From: Pelomonas sp047654805
Lineage (GTDB): Bacteria; Pseudomonadota; Gammaproteobacteria; Burkholderiales; Burkholderiaceae_C
Assembly (NCBI RefSeq): GCF_047654805.1
Contig: NZ_JASGIV010000001.1
Coordinates: 2,728,001 to 2,792,000, forward strand
DNA: 64,000 nucleotides
Direction of reading: 5' to 3'
In this document: piece by piece, positions 26,118-37,700 of the stretch
Layout of the letters: each line of letters begins with the position of its first letter
Numbering within the stretch: position 1 is the first letter of the stretch
Translations under genes and position numbers: made by a program
The notes under the pieces: generated by a model
Database searches by the model: none
Seen by the model: the letters and a program-made list of their open reading frames with translations, nothing else
Told to the model about the DNA's origin: nothing

Positions 26118-28775
26118 ATGCAGTCCGCACATCGCCGCATCCGCTCCACCTCCCCTCGCCTGGCCGCCGTGGGCATCGCCTGCGGGATGCTGTGCGCGGG
26201 CGCGGCCCTGGCCCAGTCGGCGGACACGGCGACCGCCACCACCCAGACCGACGACGCTGCTGCGGACGCGGCCGTCGGCGGTGGCGTACAGCGCATCGAG
26301 GCCGTCAGCGTCAGCGGCCGGCGCAAGAGCTCCACGCTGCCAGGCCGCCCGAGCGGTTCGGTGGATGGCCTCGCCGCCGCCGTCGTCGACACGCCGCGCG
26401 CGGTGTCGCAGATCAGCGAGGAGCAGTTGCAGCGCGAGCCCATCCGCAACGCGGACGATCTGGTGCGCTATGCGCCCGGCATCACGCGCAACGGCGGACA
26501 GAACGTCTCCATCGCACCGCTGATCCGCGGCCAGGCCTCGGAGCTGTTCCAGGACGGCCAGCGCACCTACAACGTCCGTCACCCGTTCAACACCAATGCT
26601 TTCGAAGGCGTGGACATCGTGGCCGGTCCGCCGTCGCAGGTGTTCGGTGCAAGCAGTCGCAGCGGCGGCTACGCCAACTACCTGGCCAAGAAACCGGACT
26701 TCGCGCAGCAGCGCACGACGATCAGTGGCAGCGTGGGCAGCTGGGACTCGAGACGCCTGACGCTGGACAGCACCGGCCCGCTGGGTGACACCCTGGCCTA
26801 TCGCGTGAGCCTCACTCCGCAGCGCGCCGACGACTACTACGACGGCGTGCGCAACAACTACAACGCCGCCTACGGCGCACTGGCCTGGAAGCCCAGCGAG
26901 CGGGTGCGCATCGACTGGAACGCGGCGCTGGACGACTACTACGACTTCAACGTCATCCACGGCTGGAACCGCGCGACGCAGCAGCTCGTCGACTCGGGTC
27001 AGTACTGGGGCGGCCGCGCCACGCCCATCATTGCGCAGACGGTGGGCAGCACCACCAGCTACTACTCGCCCGTCTATGCCTCCGGCGCCTACAACAGCGC
27101 CATCACCGGCTGGGTGAAGCGCACGCCCAACGCAAGCAACCAGTACATCGCCGGGCCGCTGCTGAGCGGCGCTGAGTTGCCCTCCTTCCTGAGCGGCAAC
27201 ACCAGCCCCGGCACTGTGCGCGGCTGGGTCTACGACCCAAGCACGCCGGGGAACGGCCTGGTTTCGCTGTCGCGCTCCGATTTCTCACGGCCTGACGACA
27301 AGAACACCGCCCGACGCATCACCTCGCAGTTGCGCGCCGTCGTCGAGCTGGCGCCCGAGTGGAGCCTTGCCAACAGCACGCTGTTCCAGTACTCGAAGGA
27401 CACCGGCGACTCCGTGGGCAGCTTCTTCTCGCAGTTCAGCGACCACCTCGCCGACAACCGGCTGGAGCTGCGCGGACATCACCGTTTCAACCTCGGCGGC
27501 GTGGGCGTGGACGTGCAGAGCAACACCGGCGGCACCTACCGCCGCGAGAGCTACCAGACGCTGGCAGCCAACAACAGCTTCTTCACCTCGCCGTACGACC
27601 TCACCGTGAGCGGCGCGCTGAAGACGCCGGCCACCATCTACGGACTGGCCACGCCGGCCGGCTCGGGCTCCTGGATTGGCACGGCAGGCGTCCCGCAGCT
27701 GACCGCGTTCGGCTACCTGAACCTGCCCAAGATGTATGCGGTGGACGGCGGCCTGTACGCTGAACCTGGTGGCTCTGCCACCGTCGGCGGCGCCACCTAC
27801 ACCTCCCGCGGCGACTGGACCAGCCGCACCGTCTTCACCCAGATCAACACGCTGCTGGACGGTCGATACGGCATCAACCTGGGTCTGAGCGCCACGCGCG
27901 TCAACGCCCACATCGAGAACCCGTTGGCCGTCACGACCGCGCAGGTCGCCAGCGACGACTACGCCGCCTGGCTGCCTGCCGCGCAGGTCAACCTGCTGTG
28001 GAAACCCACTGAGCAGAGCACCGTCTACGCCACCGTGGATCGCTCCTACGCACTCAACACCGGCGGCTTCGCCGACGTGCTGACCTGGGGCAGCAACAAC
28101 AAGCTCAACCCGCTGGCGTTCCGCAGCCTGTCCAACCTGCGCGAAGTGGGCGCCAAGTCCGAGCTGATTCCGGGCAGGCTGTTCGCTTCACTGGCCTGGT
28201 ACAAGGCCGAGCGCGACCTCTCGCCGGCGCCAGACGGCTCCATTGCGCGACTGCGCGTGCAGGGGAGCGAAGCTTCGCTGCGTGCGCAGTTGTCCAACCA
28301 GTGGTCGGCCGGCGCCAACGCGAGCGTGATTCGCGCCCGCTACGACTATGTCTCCTTCGGCTCCGGCGGATTCTTCTCGCCCTGGGGCTTCGTAGCCGAC
28401 AACGCCACGGTCTTCGGCGACGGCAACGTGCTGAACAAGCGCCCCGCGCCCGGCGCAGTCACGGCCCCCGGCATTCCCAAGTATTCAGCCAGCGGTTTCG
28501 TGGACTACCAGTTCGACGGCGGCTGGGGAACACAGCTGGCCGGCTGGTGGACCAGCAGCTGGTTCACCAGCATCACCCAGACGGCCAGGGTCCCCGCCGA
28601 ACACGCCTTCGACTGGACCCTGTACTACCGCCAGCCCGGCTGGGAGCTGTCGCTGACGGTGCGCAACCTGACCAACGAGCGCAACTACAGCGCGGGCCTC
28701 ACCGGCACGACCAACGAGTTCCTCGTGCCCAGCCCGGCGCGCAGCGCGCAGCTCGGCTTCGCCTACCACTTCTGA
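26118..28775 (+). CDS. TonB-dependent receptor, siderophore-receptor type
   Basis: 885 residues. Start MQSAHRRIRS gives a proper signal peptide (LAAVGIACGMLCAGAALAQ); the frame is open further upstream but that part overlaps the promoter. Plug: VSGRRKSSTLPGRPSGSVDGL, TPRAVSQISEEQL, IRGQASELFQDGQRTYN, GPPSQVFGASSRSGGYANYLAKKP, as in FhuA-like siderophore receptors. Barrel ends in Phe (LGFAYHF). Preceded by a sigma-54 promoter and overlapped by a binding-lipoprotein gene, so the ligand is probably a sulfur compound rather than iron. Confidence 0.9.
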   Translation: MQSAHRRIRSTSPRLAAVGIACGMLCAGAALAQSADTATATTQTDDAAADAAVGGGVQRIEAVSVSGRRKSSTLPGRPSGSVDGLAAAVVDTPRAVSQISEEQLQREPIRNADDLVRYAPGITRNGGQNVSIAPLIRGQASELFQDGQRTYNVRHPFNTNAFEGVDIVAGPPSQVFGASSRSGGYANYLAKKPDFAQQRTTISGSVGSWDSRRLTLDSTGPLGDTLAYRVSLTPQRADDYYDGVRNNYNAAYGALAWKPSERVRIDWNAALDDYYDFNVIHGWNRATQQLVDSGQYWGGRATPIIAQTVGSTTSYYSPVYASGAYNSAITGWVKRTPNASNQYIAGPLLSGAELPSFLSGNTSPGTVRGWVYDPSTPGNGLVSLSRSDFSRPDDKNTARRITSQLRAVVELAPEWSLANSTLFQYSKDTGDSVGSFFSQFSDHLADNRLELRGHHRFNLGGVGVDVQSNTGGTYRRESYQTLAANNSFFTSPYDLTVSGALKTPATIYGLATPAGSGSWIGTAGVPQLTAFGYLNLPKMYAVDGGLYAEPGGSATVGGATYTSRGDWTSRTVFTQINTLLDGRYGINLGLSATRVNAHIENPLAVTTAQVASDDYAAWLPAAQVNLLWKPTEQSTVYATVDRSYALNTGGFADVLTWGSNNKLNPLAFRSLSNLREVGAKSELIPGRLFASLAWYKAERDLSPAPDGSIARLRVQGSEASLRAQLSNQWSAGANASVIRARYDYVSFGSGGFFSPWGFVADNATVFGDGNVLNKRPAPGAVTAPGIPKYSASGFVDYQFDGGWGTQLAGWWTSSWFTSITQTARVPAEHAFDWTLYYRQPGWELSLTVRNLTNERNYSAGLTGTTNEFLVPSPARSAQLGFAYHF

Positions 28776-30370
28776 TGACGCCCGCCATGAACGAACACGA
28801 CCTCTCGCGACGCCGCTGGCTGGCACAGACCATCGCGATGGGCGGCTGGTCCGGCATCGGTGCGCTGGGGCTGGCCGGCTGCAGCCCGCACGAAACGGCT
28901 TCCGGTAGCTCCACCGCCGCCAGCGCGCCACTGGCGCAGTCGCCGCGGCGCGGCGGCCGGCTGCGCCTGGGCGTGGTCGACGGCAGCCAGGCCGGCAACC
29001 TCGATGCGCACAAGCCGGCTGCTGGCGCCTCCACGCTGCGCGGCTTCGCCCTCTACAGCAAGCTGTGGGAATGGAGCTCAGACATGGCCCCGGACCTGGC
29101 ACTGGCCGAGTCCGCAGAAGTCAGCCCCGACGCGACGAGCTGGACGATCCGCCTGCGTCCCGGCCTTGAGTTCCACCACGGCAAGACCATCAGCGCTGAC
29201 GACGTGATCTTCTCGATCCGTCGCCTGACCGACCCGCAGCTTGCCTCCCCCTACGCCGGTCTGGTGGCCGTCGTCGACCGTGACGGGCTGAAGAAGCTCG
29301 ACGAACGCACGGTGCGCGTCACCTTCCGCGACGGGCGCGGCTACGTGCCACTGGCGGACACCTGGGTCAACTTCGGCGGCATCGTGCCCACCGACTACGA
29401 CCCGATCACGAACCCCGTGGGTGCCGGCCCGTTCAAGCTCAAGGAGTTCGTGCCCGGCCAGCGCTCGCTGTTCACTCGCTTTGAGAACTACTTCAAGCCC
29501 GGCCGCCCCTACCCTGACGAGCTGGAGATCATCGACTTCAAGGACCAGACCTCGCGGCTGCAGGCTCTGCAGAACGGCCAGGTGGACGTGGTGAATGCCA
29601 TCTCGCCCGAGCAGCTTCCGCTGTTGCAACAGGCCACCGGGCTGCGCGTGGTGGTCTCCGAGACCAACTACTGGCAGTCCTTCGACATGAACGTCGAGCT
29701 CGCTCCTTTTGACGATGTGCGCGTGCGCCAGGCCTTCCGGCTGATCGCCAACCGCCAGGAGCTGGTGGACCGGGCGCTCAACGGCCAGGGGCGCATCGCC
29801 AACGATCTCTACGCGCCTCAGGACCCTACCTTCGACCACGGCATCCCGCAGCGGCAACAAGACCTGGTCCAGGCACGCGCGCTGCTGAAGGCTGCCGGCC
29901 ACGAGAACCTGCAGGTGGAACTGGTGACCACCGCTGCCGGCGCGCGCCCCGCGCTGGTGTTCGCGGAACAGGCCAAGCAGGCCGGTGTGCGTATCAACGT
30001 CAAGCAGGTCGACGCCGCCACGTTCGCGGGACCGCTGCGCGGCAGCTGGCCCATCAGCACGGGCGGCTCGCTAGGACACGGCTGGCTGACCTCGGCGCTG
30101 CACGCCGACGGGCCGCATGCCGTCGTCAACAAGACGCGCTTCCGCGACCCACGCTTCGTCGAGCTGGTGACGGCGGCGATGCAGCAGCCCGACGCTGCCA
30201 AGCGTGCGCCGCTGGTGCACGAGGCCCAGCGCATCCAGTGGGAGCGCGGCAGCCTGCTGATCTGGGGTTTCGCCAACACGCTGGATGCAGCCTCCAGCCG
30301 CGTGGGCGGCCTCGAGCCGGAGCACACCCATTTTCCGACGTGGCGCTTCGACAAGCTCTGGCTGGCCTGA
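28775..30370 (+). CDS. Opp-type substrate-binding lipoprotein, orphan second copy
   Basis: ~531 residues, SBP_bac_5 family, strongly similar to the protein at 9462 (shared AGNLDAHKP, LYxKLWEW, LEFHHGKTI-ADDVIFS, RIxWGFANTLDA-type ending). N-terminus has a twin-arginine-like SRRRWLAQ and a lipobox LAGC, so it may be exported folded and then lipidated. The start at 28775 overlaps the receptor stop (TGATG); an in-frame ATG at 28787 is equally possible. It has no permeases beside it and may feed the Opp-type permeases at 11075-12972. Confidence 0.87.
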   Translation: MTPAMNEHDLSRRRWLAQTIAMGGWSGIGALGLAGCSPHETASGSSTAASAPLAQSPRRGGRLRLGVVDGSQAGNLDAHKPAAGASTLRGFALYSKLWEWSSDMAPDLALAESAEVSPDATSWTIRLRPGLEFHHGKTISADDVIFSIRRLTDPQLASPYAGLVAVVDRDGLKKLDERTVRVTFRDGRGYVPLADTWVNFGGIVPTDYDPITNPVGAGPFKLKEFVPGQRSLFTRFENYFKPGRPYPDELEIIDFKDQTSRLQALQNGQVDVVNAISPEQLPLLQQATGLRVVVSETNYWQSFDMNVELAPFDDVRVRQAFRLIANRQELVDRALNGQGRIANDLYAPQDPTFDHGIPQRQQDLVQARALLKAAGHENLQVELVTTAAGARPALVFAEQAKQAGVRINVKQVDAATFAGPLRGSWPISTGGSLGHGWLTSALHADGPHAVVNKTRFRDPRFVELVTAAMQQPDAAKRAPLVHEAQRIQWERGSLLIWGFANTLDAASSRVGGLEPEHTHFPTWRFDKLWLA

Positions 30371-30416
30371 GCCCGCGCCACACCCGATTCCAAGCTCACC
30401 CGAGAAAGAACCCGCC

Positions 30417-31001
30417 ATGCACCGCATCGTCGCCCTCAGCGGCTCCCTGAGCCGCCCGTCCCGAACCCGCGCCCTTGTCCATGCCATCGCAGACGCCCTC
30501 GCCCAGGGCCACGCGCCGCGCAACGCGCAGGTGGACCTTATCGACATCGCCGAGATCGCCCCCGCGCTGGCCGCCGTCACCGGCTTCGACAACATCCCTG
30601 ACGTCGTCCGCGACGCGCAGGAGCTGCTCGCTCGCGCCGACGTCATCGTGCTCGGCTCGCCCGTCTACAAGGGCTCGTACAGCGGCCTTTTCAAGCACTT
30701 CATCGACCTGCTGGACCCGGCATGGCTGCGCGGCAAGGTGGCCGTGCTGGCCGCCACCGGCGGCAGCGACAGGCATGCATTGGTACTCGAGCATCAGTGG
30801 CGGCCGCTGGCTAGCTTCCTGGAGCTGCACACCGTGCCGGCAGGCGTGTTCGTGCGCGATAGCGAGTTCGAGAACTACCAGCTCGGCGCCGACCGCACGG
30901 CCAGCCACGAGCGCATCGCCTTGGCCGCCGCACAGGCCCGCACCCTACTGGGCTGGCCGACGCAGCCCGCGGCTGAGGCGCCGATCGCGCTGGCAGCCTG
31001 A
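30417..31001 (+). CDS. NADPH-dependent FMN reductase (SsuE/MsuE-like)
   Basis: 194 residues, flavodoxin-like fold. ALSGSLSRPSRTRALV is the phosphate-binding loop and GSPVYKGSYSGLFKHFIDLLDP is the signature of SsuE/MsuE/SfnF FMN reductases. It should supply FMNH2 to the four luciferase-like monooxygenases and the DszC-like enzyme of this island. Follows the second binding-protein gene by 46 bp. Confidence 0.92.
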   Translation: MHRIVALSGSLSRPSRTRALVHAIADALAQGHAPRNAQVDLIDIAEIAPALAAVTGFDNIPDVVRDAQELLARADVIVLGSPVYKGSYSGLFKHFIDLLDPAWLRGKVAVLAATGGSDRHALVLEHQWRPLASFLELHTVPAGVFVRDSEFENYQLGADRTASHERIALAAAQARTLLGWPTQPAAEAPIALAA

Positions 31002-31043
31002 GCAACCCACCCCGCCCCCCAATCCGCCTCTCAAAGGATCATC

Positions 31044-31748
31044 ATGTCCGCCCCCACGCTCAGCCCTTCCGCCCAGGAGTTCGTCCAGCAGGTCACGCAG
31101 CAGGCCGCCGTCATCTTCGACGCGTACCGCGAGACCGGCACCATCACCGCCAACGGCACCGTCGGTTTCATCGAGCGCATTCCCGGCGAGGACAAGCTCG
31201 TCTCCGTGAACTACCCCGGTCCGTTTGACAAGCACAAGCCGCTGACGGCAAGCGTCACCGGCCTGGACGGAACCGTCTATGCAGGCCGCGGCCAGGCGCG
31301 TTACACCAAGTTGTTTGTCGAGCACCCGGAGATCACCACGGTCTCGCACGTGCACTCGCCCTATCTGGGCGCCTGGGCACAGACGCACCGCACGCTACCG
31401 ATCCGCTACGTGCCGGTGCAGCGCTACAAGCTGTTCCGCGAACTGCCGGTCTACATCGACCGCCGCCAGCCCGAGGTGGAGTTCATCCTCGACCGCTTGC
31501 GCGAGAACCGCCACACCTCCGCCATTCTGGAAGCCAACGGCGGCTCCACCGTGTGGGGCACCGGTGGCCTGCGCAACACGGCCGAGTTCATCCTGCTGCT
31601 GGAAGAAGGCGCGCGCATCCAGCTGCTGGCCGAGTCCATCGGCGGCTCGCGCGACCTGGGCCCGGGCGTACTGGCCCAGCAATGGAAGATGGGACAGCTC
31701 TACGAGCGCGCCCGCGAACTGCACCTGCTGCCAGCCACCGATCTCTGA
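31044..31748 (+). CDS. Class II aldolase/adducin-family protein lacking key metal ligands
   Basis: 234 residues. The fold is recognisable from SVTGLDGTVYAGRG, TTVSHVHSPYLGAWA and the downstream AILEANGGSTVWGTGGLRNTAEFILLLEE. Fuculose-phosphate aldolase binds zinc through His92, His94 and His155 with Glu73 as catalytic residue. Here the HVH pair is kept, but the third His (NHG motif) reads NGG and the Glu position is not acidic by eye alignment. It may therefore use another metal geometry or have lost aldolase activity. Position after the FMN reductase, with Shine-Dalgarno AAAGGA, ties it to desulfurisation products. Confidence 0.75.
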   Translation: MSAPTLSPSAQEFVQQVTQQAAVIFDAYRETGTITANGTVGFIERIPGEDKLVSVNYPGPFDKHKPLTASVTGLDGTVYAGRGQARYTKLFVEHPEITTVSHVHSPYLGAWAQTHRTLPIRYVPVQRYKLFRELPVYIDRRQPEVEFILDRLRENRHTSAILEANGGSTVWGTGGLRNTAEFILLLEEGARIQLLAESIGGSRDLGPGVLAQQWKMGQLYERARELHLLPATDL

Positions 31749-31762
31749 CCCGGCTGCGGTGC

Positions 31763-31797
31763 CTTAGGGAAAACATCGCATAAGCATGCTGCCTAAG
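31763..31797 (+). promoter_or_regulatory. Inverted repeat upstream of the sigma-54 activator gene
   Basis: CTTAGG (31763-31768) and CCTAAG (31792-31797) flank an AT-rich stretch with GCATAAGCATGC. It lies in the 140-bp gap between the aldolase-like gene and the activator gene. It could be an operator (for example for a CysB-type regulator) or a weak terminator. Confidence 0.35.
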
Positions 31798-31888
31798 CTT
31801 CGTTCGCGCCTGCAGACCGCCTCCATAGCATGTCGCTTTGCCGTTTCCCGGGCGACGGCGGATCAGCATGACAGGAGGAAGTCGGACC

Positions 31889-33049
<1,161 letters not shown>

Positions 33050-33115
33050 CACGCGGCGACACGGCCCATGGGCTTGCTGTCCCGCGAGCCCTTCAACACC
33101 GACAAGACGCAACCC

Positions 33116-34159
33116 ATGAGCCCTGTGCCCGACATCCTCTGGTACACCCGCACGCCCAATCCCACGCCGCTGGGGCTGGCCTCGCAGCTGGGTTGGTTCC
33201 ACGACGAGTTCCGCAGTGAAGGCATCAAGATCTTCACGCTTGAGGAAACCCCGGATCCTGCGCTGCGGACCTCCCGCCTGGACCACCACCTGCCCAACTC
33301 CTTTCGCCAGGGCGGCAACGTCCCGGCAATCTGGGCGCGCTCGCAGGGTGCCGCCAGCCGCGTCGTGGGCATGAACTGGCTGGACGAGTACCAGGGCATC
33401 GTCTGCCGCCCCGGCAGCGGTCTGCGCAGCGTGAACGACCTGCGCGGCCGGCGCATCGGGCTGCCGCTGTACAGCAGCCGCATCGAAAGCCGGCGTTCCG
33501 AGGCCCTGCACGGTTTCCTGGTTGCGCTGGACGTGGCGGGTCTGGCACCGTCACAGGTGGAATTCGTCGACCTGGCCGTGGAGCCAGCCACCGCCCTGCC
33601 CGGCAACGCACACACCTACCAGCACGCCCAGGCCGAGTACGAGCTGCTGATGCGCGCGCTGCAGCGCGGCGACGTGGACGCCATCTACCTCAAGGGCGAT
33701 CGCGGGCTGCAACTCGCCCACCTCACCGGCGCGCGCCTGCTGTTCGACATCAGTCGCCACCCCGACCCGCTGGTGCGCATCCACAACGGCGCGCCGCGGC
33801 CCATCACCGTGCACCAGTCTCTGCTGGATGAGCACCCGCACCTCGCTGCACGCTTCCTGGCACGCATCGTCGCCGTGGAGGACTGGGCCGCCCATCACCC
33901 CGACGAGACGCTGGCCTACATCAGCCGCGAGACCGGCGGGGAGGTGCCCTGGGTGCGGCTGGCCTATGGCAGCGACGTGCATCGCAGACAGGGCACGGAG
34001 CTGACCGACACTGCCATCCACGCCCTGGAGGTCCAGAAGGCCTTCCTGCTGAAATGGGGCTTCATCCAGCATGATTTCGACGTCCAGCAGTGGATAGCCC
34101 CAACGCCGCTGCGGGAGGCCCGCCGGCTCAGCAGCGAGCTGCTGGCGCAGGCCCTCTGA
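33116..34159 (+). CDS. DszB-like protein, paralogue with Thr in place of Cys
   Basis: 347 residues, no signal peptide, paralogue of the protein at 7029 (shared PRPITVHQSL, INDL/RGRRIGLP, DAIYLKGDRG, KAFLLKWGFIQHDFDVQQWI). At the position of the DszB nucleophile it reads YTRTPNPTP, so Cys is Thr. The following segment LDHHLPNSFRQGGN keeps R-x-G-G. Without the Cys it is unlikely to be a desulfinase by the known mechanism; it could be a binding, regulatory or otherwise changed enzyme. Start chosen at MSPVPDILW; an upstream in-frame ATG at 33068 exists. Confidence 0.7.
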   Translation: MSPVPDILWYTRTPNPTPLGLASQLGWFHDEFRSEGIKIFTLEETPDPALRTSRLDHHLPNSFRQGGNVPAIWARSQGAASRVVGMNWLDEYQGIVCRPGSGLRSVNDLRGRRIGLPLYSSRIESRRSEALHGFLVALDVAGLAPSQVEFVDLAVEPATALPGNAHTYQHAQAEYELLMRALQRGDVDAIYLKGDRGLQLAHLTGARLLFDISRHPDPLVRIHNGAPRPITVHQSLLDEHPHLAARFLARIVAVEDWAAHHPDETLAYISRETGGEVPWVRLAYGSDVHRRQGTELTDTAIHALEVQKAFLLKWGFIQHDFDVQQWIAPTPLREARRLSSELLAQAL

Positions 34160-34187
34160 CCCTCCCTCCCTTCACCGAACACGCCCC

Positions 34188-34778
34188 ATGTCCGAACGCG
34201 AATCCCACCATCCCATCGATCCCCAGTTCCTGCAGCGCTGGTCGCCGCGCGCCTTCACCGACGAACGACTGGACGAAGCCACGCTGCTGACCTTTCTGGA
34301 AGCTGCGCGCTGGGCGCCGTCGGGATTCAACGCCCAGCCGTGGCGCTTCGTCTATGCCCTGCGGGGAACGCCGGGCTTCGCCAACATCCTGGCAACGCTC
34401 AGCCCCACCAACCAGAGCTGGGCCCAGCGCGCCGCGGCGCTGGTGACGGTGATCTCCCAGCAGCGCTGGACGCCGCCGGGTCAAGACACGCCCAAGCTGA
34501 ATGGCATGCATGCCTTCGATACCGGCGCCGCCAGCGCCTACATGAAGCTCCAGGCATCGCTGTCCGGCTGGCATGCGCACACCGTTGGCGGCTTCGACCG
34601 AGAGGCGCTCGGCAGGAACTTGGCCGTCCCCGAGGATTTCGTCGTTCAGGTGGTCGTGGCCCTGGGACGCCGCGGGGACAGGTCTTTGCTGCCAGAGGCG
34701 CTGCAAGCGCGCGAGCAGCCGAGCACCCGGCTGCCGCTGGCCTCGCTGGCCGCGGCGGACCGGTTCGGATTTTCCTGA
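34188..34778 (+). CDS. Nitroreductase-family flavoprotein
   Basis: 196 residues. The N-terminal RWSPRAFTDERLDEATLLTFLEAARWAPSGFNAQPWRFVYA is the FMN-binding start of the nitroreductase family; VAVPEDF-like LAVPEDFVVQVVVALG is the typical later segment. Likely an FMN-dependent NAD(P)H oxidoreductase acting on an aldehyde, quinone or unsaturated product of desulfurisation, or an extra FMNH2 source. Last gene of the sulfur island, convergent with the cusA gene 15 bp away. Confidence 0.88.
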   Translation: MSERESHHPIDPQFLQRWSPRAFTDERLDEATLLTFLEAARWAPSGFNAQPWRFVYALRGTPGFANILATLSPTNQSWAQRAAALVTVISQQRWTPPGQDTPKLNGMHAFDTGAASAYMKLQASLSGWHAHTVGGFDREALGRNLAVPEDFVVQVVVALGRRGDRSLLPEALQAREQPSTRLPLASLAAADRFGFS

Positions 34779-34793
34779 AACAGCCCATGCTGC

Positions 34794-37700
34794 TCAGCCC
34801 GGCGCCCCTCGCCTCAACAGGAACGCCGCCGGGATCAGGAACAACGACAGCATCGGTGCGGTGAGCATGCCCCCCAGCATGGGCGCGGCGATCCGGCTCA
34901 TCACCTCGATGCCCGTGCCGCTGCCCCAGACGATGGGGACCAGGCCGGCCAGGATCACAGCCACCGTCATGGCCTTGGGGCGGATGCGCAGCACCGCACC
35001 CTCTCGGATGGCGTCCAGCAGCAGTTCGCGCGACATGGGCTGCCCCGCGCCGAGTCGGGCCTCTAGTGCCTGGCGCAGATAGACCAGCATCACGACACCG
35101 AACTCGGCCGAGACACCGGCCAGTGCGATGAAGCCCACGCCGGTTGCGATCGACAGGTTCATGCCCATCAGGTACAGGAACCAGATGCCACCAATCAGTG
35201 CGAAAGGCAAGGTGGCCATGATGAGCACGGCTTCGTCCACGCGCCTGAAAGTCAGATAGAGCAGCACGAAGATGATGAGCAACGTGGCCGGCACCACCAC
35301 CTTCAGCCGGGCGTTGGCACGCTCGAGATACTCGAACTGGCCCGAGTAGGCAATGCTGGCACCCGGCTCCAGCCGGACGGACCGGGCGACCGCCTCGCGC
35401 AGGTCGTTCGCCACGGCAGCCAGGTCGCGGCCGCGCACATCGACGTAGACCCAGCCCGAGGGCCGGGCGTTCTCGCTCTTCAGCATGGGCGGACCGTCCG
35501 TCAGGACCACCTCGGCGACGGTGCCCAGCGTGATCTGCTGGCCGGTTGGCGTCAGCAGCGGCAGCTGGACCAGCCGCTGCGGCGAGTCCCGCCACTCTCG
35601 GGGGTAGCGCAGGTTGATCGGATAGCGCGCCAGCCCCTCCACCGTCTCGCCCACGTTCTCGCCGCCGATGGCACCGGCGACGATGGCCTGCACGTCAGCC
35701 ACGCTGAGGCCGTATCGCCCGGCGGCCCCGCGATCGATACGCACGTCGACATAGCGCCCGCCGGTCAGCCGCTCGGCCAGCGCGGACGACACGCCCGGCA
35801 CGGTCCTGGCCACTTGCTCGATGGCGGCGGCGATGCGGTCGATCGCCGCCAGGTCCGTGCCACTGACCTTCACGCCTATGGGGCTCTTGATGCCGGTCGC
35901 CAGCATGTCCACCCGGTTGCGTATGGGCGGGATCCAGATGTTGGCCAGGCCCGGGATGCGCACAGCGCGGTCCAGCTCCTCGATCAGCTTGTCCGGCGTC
36001 ATGCCGGGACGCCACTGCTCGCGGGGTTTCAACTTGACCGTGGTCTCGAACATCTCCAGCGGCGCCGGGTCGGTGGCCGTCTCGGCACGGCCCGCCTTGC
36101 CGAACACGCGCTCGACCTCTGGAACGCTCCTGATCATGCGGTTGCTCAGCTGCAGCAGCTCGGCGGCGCGCTGGGCCGAGAGCCCTGGGAGCGCCGAGGG
36201 CATGTACAGCAGGTCCCCCTCGTCGATGCTGGGCAGGAACTCACCGCCAAGCCGCGCCAGCGGCCAGGCCGTCGTCGCCAGCACCGCCACTGCGATGACC
36301 AGCGTGGCCCTTGGCCTGTGCAGCACCCATTCCAGCGCAGGTCGGTAGGCGGCGATCAGCGCGCGCGTGATCGGGTTCTTCTGCTCCTCGGGTATGCGGC
36401 CGCGGATCCAGTAGCCCATCAGCACCGGGATCAGCGTGACAGACAGCCCCGCCGCTGCCGCCATCGCATAGGTCTTGGTGAAGGCCAGCGGACCGAATAG
36501 TCGCCCTTCCTGCGCCTCCAGCGTGAACACGGGGATGAAGGACAGCGTGATGATCAGCAGCGAGAAGAACAGTGCAGGCCCGACCTCCTCGGCCGCCTCG
36601 GTGATGACCCGCCAGCGTTGCGCACCGACCAACTCCAGCCCTGGATGAGCATGCTGCCAGGCCTCCAGCTTCTTGTGCGCGTTCTCGATCATGACGACCG
36701 CCGCATCGACCATGGCACCGACCGCGATGGCAATGCCGCCCAGCGACATCATGTTGGCGTTGATACCCTGGTAGCGCATGACGACGAAGGCCGCAAGCAC
36801 GCCCAGGGGCAGCGAGATGATGGCGACCAGCGCCGAGCGCAGATGCCACAGGAATACCACGCAGACCAGCGCGACGACCAGGAACTCTTCGGCCAGCTTG
36901 TAGGTCAGGTTGTCCACGGCGCGCTCGATCAGCGCGCTGCGGTCGTAGGTGGTGACGATCTCCACGCCTGCTGGAAGGCCGGCCTGCAGTTCCGCCAGCT
37001 TGTTCTTCACGGCGGCAATGGTCTGTTGAGCGTTCTTGCCCGAACGCAGGATGACCACGCCGCCGGCCACCTCGCCCTCCCCGTCCAGCTCGGCGATACC
37101 GCGCCGCATCTCCGGCCCGAGCTGCACCCTCGCCACGTCACCCAGCAGCACCGGCACGCCAGCACGCGCCGCCAGCGGGATGGCGCGGAAGTCGGCCAGT
37201 GTCTTCAGGTAGCCACTGGCACGCACCATGTACTCGGCGCCCGCCAGCTCCAGCACCGAGCCTCCGGCTTCCTGGTTGGCGGCCTGCAGTGCGTCTCGCA
37301 CCTGGGCCTGGGTCACGCCCAGCGACGCAAGCCGGGTCGGGTCCAACACCACCTGATACTGCCTGACCATGCCGCCCACGCTGGCCACCTCGGCCACGTT
37401 GGGCAGACTCTTCAGCTCGAACTTCAGGAACCAGTCCTGCAAGGAGCGCAGCTGGGCAAGATCGGTCCTGCCGCTGCGATCCACCAACGCATACTGAAAG
37501 ATCCAGCCCACGCCGGTGGCATCCGGCCCCAATGCCGGCTTGGCGCTGGCCGGCAAGCGCCCCTGCACCTGGTTCAGGGACTCAAGCACTCGCGAGCGTG
37601 CCCAGTACAGGTCGGTCCCGTCCTCGAACAGCACGTAGACGAAGGAGTCGCCGAAAAACGAGAAGCCGCGCACCGATCGTGCGCCCGGCACCGACAGCAG

